Translations under genes and position numbers: made by a program
Source of the DNA: an uncultured cyanobacterium
GTDB taxonomy: Bacteria > Cyanobacteriota > Cyanobacteriia > PCC-6307 > Cyanobiaceae
DNA: 11,284 nt
Assembly (NCBI GenBank): GCA_903934745.1
Contig: CAIZOZ010000260.1
Span: 1 to 11,284 of the forward strand
Reading direction: 5' to 3'
Notes under the pieces: generated by a model
Seen by the model: only the letters and a program-made list of their open reading frames with translations
Told to the model about the DNA's origin: nothing
Databases searched by the model: none
Shown: positions 6,332 through 11,284 of the stretch, in pieces
Layout: every line of letters begins with the position of its first letter
Position numbering within the stretch: the stretch's first letter is position 1

Positions 6332-7606
6332 CTAGGAGGCCTGGGCCCTGCCGTCCGCCGGATGATCCAGCAGCAGCCGCTCGGCCAGCGCCTGCTTGAT
6401 CTCGACAGGGTGGATCAGCCAGGCGCTCTGCTGGGTCCGGGCCAGGGTGTCCACCAGGGCGGACCGTTGCTCCAGCGCCTCCAGCCGCTGGCCATCCCAG
6501 AGCCGCAGGCCTCCTTTGTAGATGTTGTATCCCCGGCTGGATCGCTGTTGGAGGCCGCAGCAGCCTTCCGGTTCCAGCCCGGCGGCCGTGGCCAGTTGCC
6601 GGGCCACGGCCAGCAGCTCCAGCCGTTGGCTGCTGGACCGATCACTCATATCGGTGGCCCGCAGCAGCTGGCGATCCAGCAGGCGGCGGCAGGGATCGGC
6701 TAACTCAGCAGGTCCCTCTTCGCGCCAACGGGCCAGGTGGTAGCCGGTGCGGATGTCGTCGTTGGCCAGAAAATCGTCAATGGTGAGGGAGTCCGCCTGC
6801 CAGAGCCAACGCGCCATGGGGCGATCTGCCCAGACCAGGGCCTCGCCCAGACGCCGGGCCACGGCAATTGCCCGCATCAACAGCCAGGTGCTGACCACGT
6901 TGAGCCGGTGGTTGTACACGGTGCGATACATCAGCTGGCGCACCACCAGGTAGTGCTCCACGGCCAGCAGCCCCTTGGGATGCACCGCCAGATTGCCGTC
7001 GGGAGCCAGGGTGAGGCTGGCCAGGATCCGCTCGAGATCCAGTTGGCCGTAGCTGGTGCCGGTGCTGAGGCTGTCGCGCAGCAGATAGTCGAGGCGATCA
7101 CAGTCGAGCTGGCTGCTCACCAGGGCCTTGATGGCGCCGCAGGGATGGCGGCCGTGCTCGAGCAGATCAGCCACTTCATTGGCCAGGCCAGGCCGTTCGG
7201 CTTCAAGTCGATCGCGCAGGGCCGGATGTTCCCGGATCAGTCGCCCCGACCAGCTCTCGTGGCGCAGGCCGAACATCTCCTCACCGGAATGGCTGAAGGG
7301 AGCGTGGCCGACGTCGTGCAGCAGGGCGGCCGCGTAGAGGGCACGGCGATGCTCGGCCAGCGCCGGGGCCAGGCGCAGCAGATGGTCGAGGGCCAGCCGG
7401 GCCAGGTGCAGCACCCCGAGGGAATGGGTGAAGCGGCTGGATTCGGCACCGTGAAAGGTGAGGTAGGCGGTGCCGAGCTGGCGGATCCGCCGCAGGCGCT
7501 GGAAGGGGGCGGTGTCGATCAGGTCGATGGCCAGGGCTTCGGCCGGTTCGGCGTGATCGAGGCTGATCGCCCCATGCAGGGGATCGTGATAGGTGCGTTG
7601 GCTCAT
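6332..7606 (-). CDS. HD-superfamily phosphohydrolase (YdhJ/dGTPase-like)
   Basis: 424 residues from an ATG at 7606. The opening YHDPLHGAISLDHAEPAEAL and IDTAPFQRLRRIRQLGTAYL are typical of the bacterial HD proteins related to dGTP triphosphohydrolases. Metal ligands are visible as RFTHSLGV (His61), LLHDVGHAPFSHSGEEMF (His97, Asp98, plus His101) and SQLDCDRLDYLLRDS (Asp168/Asp170 region). The fold hydrolyses phosphoester or (d)NTP substrates, but the physiological substrate of this cyanobacterial group is not known to me. The start codon overlaps the ctpA stop in an ATGA arrangement, implying translational coupling, and minC follows closely. A role linked to division or nucleotide pools is inferred from position only. 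Confidence 0.88.
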   Translation of the reverse strand: MSQRTYHDPLHGAISLDHAEPAEALAIDLIDTAPFQRLRRIRQLGTAYLTFHGAESSRFTHSLGVLHLARLALDHLLRLAPALAEHRRALYAAALLHDVGHAPFSHSGEEMFGLRHESWSGRLIREHPALRDRLEAERPGLANEVADLLEHGRHPCGAIKALVSSQLDCDRLDYLLRDSLSTGTSYGQLDLERILASLTLAPDGNLAVHPKGLLAVEHYLVVRQLMYRTVYNHRLNVVSTWLLMRAIAVARRLGEALVWADRPMARWLWQADSLTIDDFLANDDIRTGYHLARWREEGPAELADPCRRLLDRQLLRATDMSDRSSSQRLELLAVARQLATAAGLEPEGCCGLQQRSSRGYNIYKGGLRLWDGQRLEALEQRSALVDTLARTQQSAWLIHPVEIKQALAERLLLDHPADGRAQAS

Positions 7607-8919
7607 GGTTGCCGAGCGGCCTCGATGGCCGCAATCAGAAGTGCTTCGGCCTGTTCCAGCCAGTCATCGTCGCTGCCGCCGGGGTTGAGGGGCTCCGGTT
7701 CGGTGAGTTGCAGATCCGGTTCGATGCCCAGATTCTGGATATCACGACCGCTGGGGGTGAGGTAGCGGGCCACCGTCACAGCCAGGCCGCTGCCATTGCC
7801 GAGCGGGATCAGGGTCTGGATCAGGCCTTTGCCGTAGGTGCGGCTACCGGCCAGGGGCGAACGACCGCTGTCCTGAAGGGCACCAGCCAGGATCTCGCTG
7901 GCGCTGGCGGTGCCGCCATTCACCAGGGTCAGCATCGGTCCGGCGTAGAGGCTGCCTGCTCCGGCCACCTGACGATCGCTGATGCCGCCCCGATCCTGGG
8001 TTTCGACGATCGGTTCGGCGTCGAGCAGGCTGTTGGCCACGGCCAGTCCCGCCTGCACCAGGCCGCCGGAGTTGTTGCGTAGATCGAGCAGCAGGCCTTC
8101 GATCGGCTTCTGGCCCGGGCTGGCCTGGTTGAACGCCTGCAGGGCGTCACGCACCTGCTGGGGTACCGGCTCACTGAACTGGGTGATGCGCAGCACCCCG
8201 AGGCGGTGGCCGGCTCGGGTCAGCGCAGCGGCTCGCACCGGCTGGAGATCCACCTGCCGCCGTTTCAGCACGATCTCCCGGGCCCGATCCTTGCCGGGGG
8301 GGATCAGCGTCACGATCACCTCGCTGCCGGCGTCCCCGCGCAGGGAGGCTGCCGTGGCCTCCAATCCCAGCTCCCTGGTGCTGCGGCCGTTCACGCTCAC
8401 CAGCTCACTGCCGGAGGCGATACCGGCCTCGGCTGCCGGTGAGCCAGCCAGCGGGGCGATCACCACGATCGCCTGGTCGCTGGGCCGCAGGCCCAATTGC
8501 AGGCCCACACCACAGACCGTGCCGCGGGTGTTGGACTGCAGGCTGCCGAAGTCGGCGGGCCGCAGCATCCGGGTGTAAGGGTCGCCGATCGGTTCCAGCA
8601 TCGACTCGATCGCGTCGTAGGCCTGGGCGGAGCTGATGATCGGTTGCTCGAGTGTTTTCTGGCGCAGTCGACGCCACTGCACCGCTTCCAGTCGGGCGGG
8701 ATCGACGTAGCTCTGGTTCACCAGCCGCCAGGCGTCCACCACCAGCTGCTGGACGTCGCTGAGGGCCAGGGCCGGCTGAGCGCTGTCCAGGGCGGGGCCC
8801 AGATCCGCAGGCAGCAGCAGGGCCAACATGGTCAACAGGCTGAGCAGGCTGCCCAGCAGGCGTTGGGTCCCTGTTGCAAAGGGTTGAGCAGGGTTCGAAG
8901 GTGGGGGCGCTTCGCTCAC
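7603..8919 (-). CDS. ctpA: Carboxyl-terminal processing protease (CtpA/S41 family)
   Basis: 438 residues from the GTG at 8919. The frame extends to an ATG at 8964, but that start lies 6 bases from the divergent petB ATG and would occupy the shared promoter gap, so I take the GTG. A hydrophobic segment near residues 21-38 (LLGSLLSLLTMLALLLPADL) followed by an Ala-rich stretch looks like a signal for export to the lumen or periplasm. A PDZ domain follows (GVGLQLGLRPSDQAIVVIAP, SPAAEAGIASGSELVSVNG). The S41 catalytic region has LLLDLRNNSGGLVQAGL, GGTASASEILAGALQD with the catalytic Ser at about 339, and YGKGLIQ with the catalytic Lys at about 364, the correct 25-residue spacing. Such enzymes trim the D1 protein C-terminus for photosystem II assembly. 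Which Ctp paralogue this is cannot be fixed from sequence alone. Confidence 0.9.
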   Translation of the reverse strand: MSEAPPPSNPAQPFATGTQRLLGSLLSLLTMLALLLPADLGPALDSAQPALALSDVQQLVVDAWRLVNQSYVDPARLEAVQWRRLRQKTLEQPIISSAQAYDAIESMLEPIGDPYTRMLRPADFGSLQSNTRGTVCGVGLQLGLRPSDQAIVVIAPLAGSPAAEAGIASGSELVSVNGRSTRELGLEATAASLRGDAGSEVIVTLIPPGKDRAREIVLKRRQVDLQPVRAAALTRAGHRLGVLRITQFSEPVPQQVRDALQAFNQASPGQKPIEGLLLDLRNNSGGLVQAGLAVANSLLDAEPIVETQDRGGISDRQVAGAGSLYAGPMLTLVNGGTASASEILAGALQDSGRSPLAGSRTYGKGLIQTLIPLGNGSGLAVTVARYLTPSGRDIQNLGIEPDLQLTEPEPLNPGGSDDDWLEQAEALLIAAIEAARQP

Positions 8920-8970
8920 GGGGGGGCCAGGACAATCGGTAGACTCTCGCAACCCAAGTCCCAAGGCTGC
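8920..8970. promoter_or_regulatory. Short divergent promoter gap between ctpA and petB
   Basis: Only about 50 bases separate the preferred ctpA GTG (minus) from the petB ATG (plus), so promoters for both must lie here or extend into the ctpA 5' end. TAGACT at 8940-8945 is a possible plus-strand -10 element, but no matching -35 is clear. AAGG at 8963-8966 is a weak petB ribosome binding site. Confidence 0.35.
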
Positions 8971-9651
8971 ATGGCGAACTCGTCTCCTGCCGCACCCGAC
9001 GCCAAGAGCCCCGTCTACAACTGGTTTGACGAACGTCTGGAGATCCAGGCCATCGTCGACGATGTCTCAGCCAAGTACGTGCCACCGCACGTCAACATTT
9101 TTTATTGCCTTGGCGGCATCACCCTGGTCTGCTTCCTGATCCAGTTCGCCACTGGCTTCGCGATGACCTTCTATTACAAGCCGACGGTGGTCGAGGCCTA
9201 CACCTCTGTCGAGTACCTGATGACGGATGTCAGCTTCGGCTGGCTGATCCGCTCCGTGCATCGCTGGAGCGCCTCGATGATGGTGCTGATGCTGATCCTG
9301 CATGTGTTCCGGGTTTATCTCACCGGCGGCTTCAAGCGGCCCCGTGAACTCACCTGGGTCACTGGCGTCACCATGGCCGTGATCACCGTCTCCTTCGGTG
9401 TCACTGGTTACTCCCTTCCCTGGGATCAAGTCGGTTATTGGGCTGTGAAGATCGTCAGTGGTGTGCCGGCTGCTGTGCCCGTCATCGGCGATTTCATGGT
9501 TGAACTGCTGCGCGGTGGCGAAAGCGTTGGCCAGTCCACCCTCACCCGCTTCTACAGCTTGCACACCTTCGTGCTGCCCTGGCTGCTCGCCGTGTTCATG
9601 CTGATCCACTTCCTGATGATTCGTAAGCAGGGCATCTCCGGTCCCCTCTGA
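8971..9651 (+). CDS. petB: Cytochrome b6 (PetB)
   Basis: 226 residues from an ATG at 8971. The protein carries the bis-histidine ligands for the two b hemes: SVHRWS (His97), LHVFRVYLTG (His111), SLHTFVLP (His198) and LIHFLMIRK (His213). Cys46 in VNIFYCLGG is the attachment residue for the extra covalent heme c(i)/c(n). Four membrane helices are visible, and the C-terminus KQGISGPL is standard. Cytochrome b6 forms the transmembrane core of the thylakoid cytochrome b6f complex, which passes electrons from plastoquinol to plastocyanin or cytochrome c6. petD follows after 42 bases as the same transcription unit. Compared with the usual picocyanobacterial N-terminus (MANSSPVYxWF), about eight residues (AAPDAKSP) are inserted, giving 226 rather than about 218 residues. 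Confidence 0.98.
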   Translation: MANSSPAAPDAKSPVYNWFDERLEIQAIVDDVSAKYVPPHVNIFYCLGGITLVCFLIQFATGFAMTFYYKPTVVEAYTSVEYLMTDVSFGWLIRSVHRWSASMMVLMLILHVFRVYLTGGFKRPRELTWVTGVTMAVITVSFGVTGYSLPWDQVGYWAVKIVSGVPAAVPVIGDFMVELLRGGESVGQSTLTRFYSLHTFVLPWLLAVFMLIHFLMIRKQGISGPL

Positions 9652-9693
9652 TCGACGTCAACCCCTCTACGCTGCCCCAACGCGCCCTGAACC

Positions 9694-10176
9694 ATGCACA
9701 TCCTCAAGAAGCCTGATCTCACCGATCCCAAGCTCCGGGCCAAGCTGGCCAAGGGCATGGGGCATAATTATTACGGTGAGCCGGCCTGGCCCAACGACCT
9801 GCTCTACATCTTTCCTGTGGTGATCATGGGAACCTTTGCCTGCATCGTGGGCTTGGCGGTTCTCGATCCGGCGATGCTGCTGGACAAGGCGGATCCCTTC
9901 GCCACGCCACTGGAGATCCTGCCCGAGTGGTACCTGTACCCCGTGTTCCAGATCCTGCGGGTTGTGCCTAACAAGCTGCTGGGCATTGCCTTGCAGACGA
10001 TGGTTCCTCTGGGACTCATGCTGATTCCCTTCATCGAAAGCTTCAACAAGTTCCAGAATCCATTCCGTCGGCCGGTTGCGATGGCTGCCTTCCTCTTCGG
10101 AACCTTCTTCACCATCTACCTCGGTATCGGTGCGGCCCTGCCAATCGATAAGTCCCTCACCCTGGGTCTGTTCTGA
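9694..10176 (+). CDS. petD: Cytochrome b6f subunit IV (PetD)
   Basis: 160 residues, the standard length, from an ATG at 9694. The start MHILKKPDLTDPKLRAKLAK and the segment GMGHNYYGEPAWPNDLLYIF are typical. PEWYLYPVFQILR carries the PEWY motif (residues 77-80) of the quinol-oxidising Qo site. Three membrane helices are visible at roughly 36-58, 95-115 and 127-147. Together with PetB it is equivalent to one full-length cytochrome b of the bc1 complex. It is co-transcribed with petB, and a strong intrinsic terminator begins 39 bases after its stop, closing the petBD unit. Confidence 0.98.
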   Translation: MHILKKPDLTDPKLRAKLAKGMGHNYYGEPAWPNDLLYIFPVVIMGTFACIVGLAVLDPAMLLDKADPFATPLEILPEWYLYPVFQILRVVPNKLLGIALQTMVPLGLMLIPFIESFNKFQNPFRRPVAMAAFLFGTFFTIYLGIGAALPIDKSLTLGLF

Positions 10177-10214
10177 GTCCAACGGGTTGAACTGGATCTC
10201 TCCTCACCCATCAG

Positions 10215-10241
10215 GCCGCGGCTCACCCCGCGGCTTTTTTT
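10215..10241 (+). terminator. Intrinsic terminator of the petB-petD unit
   Basis: GCCGCGG (10215-10221) pairs with CCGCGGC (10228-10234) around the loop CTCACC and is followed directly by seven T residues (10235-10241). This is a textbook Rho-independent terminator on the plus strand, just downstream of petD. Confidence 0.92.
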
Positions 10242-10269
10242 ATTGGCGTGCCCCCGGCGTGGCGACAAG

Positions 10270-10548
10270 GGCCCAGGTCAGGCTGGCTGGAGGTCTCCAG
10301 GCTCGCAGCGCGGGACGCCAGGGTGATCAAGGAAGCAGGTCACAAAGGCCCAGGAGCGTTCTGGTTGAGCCACAGGTGCCCGAACGGCCTGATCGATGCT
10401 CTGGGAGCCCTGCACAGCAGGTTCTGCAACCGCCAGCTTGGTTTTTTGCTTTCCAGCGGGCTGGGAGCTGGCTGTAGCCGCCTCCCTGCGTTGGCCGATG
10501 CGTTCCAGGGCTCGTGGTCAGGGGGCCAGTGGTCAGGCCCAGGTCAGG
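10270..10548. repeat. Dispersed GGTCAGG repeats with one 13-base exact copy pair
   Basis: GGCCCAGGTCAGG occurs exactly at 10270-10282 and 10536-10548. The core GGTCAGG also occurs at 10516-10522 and 10531-10537, so three copies fall within 33 bases. They lie in non-coding DNA. A decayed repeat or short binding sites are possible; chance in GC-rich sequence is also plausible. Confidence 0.4.
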
Positions 10549-10694
10549 GCGGCAAGCACCGAGGCTTGATCGCCACTCTGTCTGCAATCACTCACCTGTA
10601 GGGCTGGGTGGTGGCCTTGAGGTTTCCGTTGGAGATCAGCTTTGCGCCCCCCGGGCGTTTCCAAGCACAAGAATCAAGCTGCCACAGGGCTTTG

Positions 10695-10724
10695 GAGCGC
10701 CATCGCCCGGCGGTGATGGCGCTC
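10695..10724. repeat. Perfect 10-base inverted repeat (hairpin)
   Basis: GAGCGCCATC (10695-10704) and GATGGCGCTC (10715-10724) are exact complements around a 10-base loop. There is no T-run after it on the plus strand (TTCAGG follows), and TTT at 10691-10693 gives only three T residues on the minus-strand side. It could be a weak terminator, a repeat element or a processing site. It lies about 85 bases left of the structured RNA. Confidence 0.55.
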
Positions 10725-10810
10725 TTCAGGCAGCTCGAGGGCTGAGATTGCCCCGGCTGGCAACGGTGAACGTCCTGATTGGAGGTTGCTGGCCAGGAAG
10801 GGTGGTATGA

Positions 10811-11284
10811 TTTTGGACTGCGCGGGAAACCGAGCGGCCGTCCCAACGGAGTGGCTGAAGGAACGAGCGGTGAAACGCCTCGAACTGGAAGACACAAGGA
10901 AGGGCCGGAAGGGTGAGCTGCTAGGTTCACCAAGTCCCAAACGGAACGGCGCGAGCCGACCAGCCGGGGCGATCTACAACGAAGGAGGCGAAAGCCGCCG
11001 GTGTTGTAGGTTTCACAAGTCGCCGGGAGGCGACGCGCCGCGAGATCCCCGAGAGGGGAGAGAGCGGTAGCACCTGGACAACCAAAGAAGTTTAGGAACT
11101 GACGCTTTCACTGCGTCGAGTGTTCTTGAGGAGAGGAAGTTAATCGAGCCTGATAAGGGTAAGGATAGCGGAACCGACCCAGGGAGCTCGTATCGGTCGA
11201 TACGAGAGTGCAGCCCAGGCGAAAGCCGGGTGAACCACTGGACGAAACGAGCAGTGAAGGTGTGAGGTCCCGTCAAAAGAAAAA
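10811..11284 (+). ncRNA. Large structured RNA, candidate HEARO / IscB omega-RNA (right edge at or near window end)
   Basis: This segment is packed with local stem-loops. Those I can pair exactly include CGG-GAAA-CCG (10823-10832), CGGC-GCGA-GCCG (10947-10958), CTACAAC/GTTGTAG (10974-10980 with 11003-11009) enclosing GGC-GAAA-GCC (10987-10996), and GTCGCC/GGCGAC (11019-11034). Further ones are CCCC-GAGA-GGGG (11047-11058), GACGC/GCGTC (11101-11117), CTCGTATC-GGTC-GATACGAG (11187-11206), CCC-A-GGC-GAAA-GCCGGG (11214-11230) and CACTG/CAGTG (11236-11256). Most tight loops are GNRA tetraloops. The ends also pair: TTTTGGAC at 10811-10818 with GTCAAAA at 11272-11278. The left end directly follows ATGA (10807-10810), the insertion context I recall for HEARO elements, and the right end runs into an A-rich stretch where an iscB start codon would be expected. 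HEARO RNAs are abundant in cyanobacteria and act as guide RNAs for the IscB nuclease. The alternative is the 5' part of a group II intron, but no GTGYG start is seen. That it is a structured RNA is near certain; the family is probable. Confidence 0.65.

Larger units (their letters stand above)
10242..10810. other. Gene-poor stretch between petD and the structured RNA
   Basis: I see no convincing gene in these roughly 570 bases. Open frames of 80-120 codons exist on both strands but show no family motifs, ribosome binding sites or sensible composition. The stretch holds short GGTCAGG repeats and a strong hairpin (listed separately). Its last part flanks the structured RNA and should contain the promoter for that RNA if it is transcribed from the left. 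No tRNA was found by eye. Confidence 0.6.

Noticed and set aside
6737..7765. 342-codon plus-strand open frame opposite the HD gene
   Set aside because: Rich in Gly, Gln and His with no domain; the minus-strand HD protein explains the region.
8920..8964. Longer ctpA form starting at the ATG at 8964
   Set aside because: It would start 6 bases from petB's ATG on the opposite strand and place non-signal residues before the hydrophobic export segment. The GTG at 8919 is more plausible, though not proven.
10786..11276. Open frames on both strands inside the structured RNA (about 94 codons plus, 87 codons minus)
   Set aside because: They lie over dense stem-loops and GNRA loops, have no family motifs, and their composition follows the RNA pairing rather than a protein.
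10801..11284. Group II intron 5' half
   Set aside because: Many GNRA hairpins would fit, but no GTGYG intron start is visible and the outer ends TTTTGGAC/GTCAAAA pair with each other. Kept as the main alternative, not the preferred call.
10861..11284. RNase P RNA or tmRNA
   Set aside because: The conserved RNase P core (GAGGAAAGTCC and ACAGAA-type segments) and a tmRNA tRNA-like end with a tag frame are not seen. AGGAGAGGAAG near 11130 is only a superficial resemblance.

Overview
The window reads as chromosome of a high-GC, unicellular picocyanobacterium of the Synechococcus/Cyanobium type. The evidence is the cytochrome b6f pair petB-petD, a CtpA-type carboxyl-terminal protease, a cyanobacterial minC/minD/minE set, frequent GTG/TTG starts and dense gene packing. 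The genus is inferred from gene content, not from a database match.

Layout. Positions 1-1376 (minus) hold most of an MtaD-type amidohydrolase that runs off the left edge. Next, on the same strand, are a small LuxR-type HTH protein (1491-1766), minE (1997-2413) and minD (2419-3243). A plus-strand block (3375-5531) then carries three overlapping genes: a two-HKD phospholipase D-like protein and two half-length chromate-transporter (CHR) proteins. The minus strand resumes with minC (5601-6305), an HD-domain phosphohydrolase (6332-7606) and ctpA (7603-8919). petB (8971-9651) and petD (9694-10176) are divergent from ctpA and end in a clear intrinsic terminator (10215-10241). About 550 bases without a recognisable gene follow. 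From 10811 to the right edge there is a large, highly structured RNA-like segment.

How they fit together. ctpA-HD-minC form one tight minus-strand transcription unit and minD-minE another. They look like a single division-site/thylakoid-maintenance cluster split by the oppositely oriented PLD-CHR-CHR block. MinC, MinD and MinE together place the Z-ring. PetB and PetD form the quinol-oxidising core of cytochrome b6f. The PLD and CHR genes overlap by 8 and 4 bases and so are probably translationally coupled.

The most interesting segment is 10811-11284. It has at least ten stem-loops, many capped by GNRA tetraloops, and complementary ends (TTTTGGAC at the left, GTCAAAA at the right). It begins directly after ATGA and stops at an A-rich run where a downstream reading frame would be expected to start. 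This matches what I know of HEARO RNA, the omega-RNA of IscB (OMEGA) RNA-guided nuclease elements, with the nuclease gene predicted just beyond the window. A group II intron 5' half is the main alternative.
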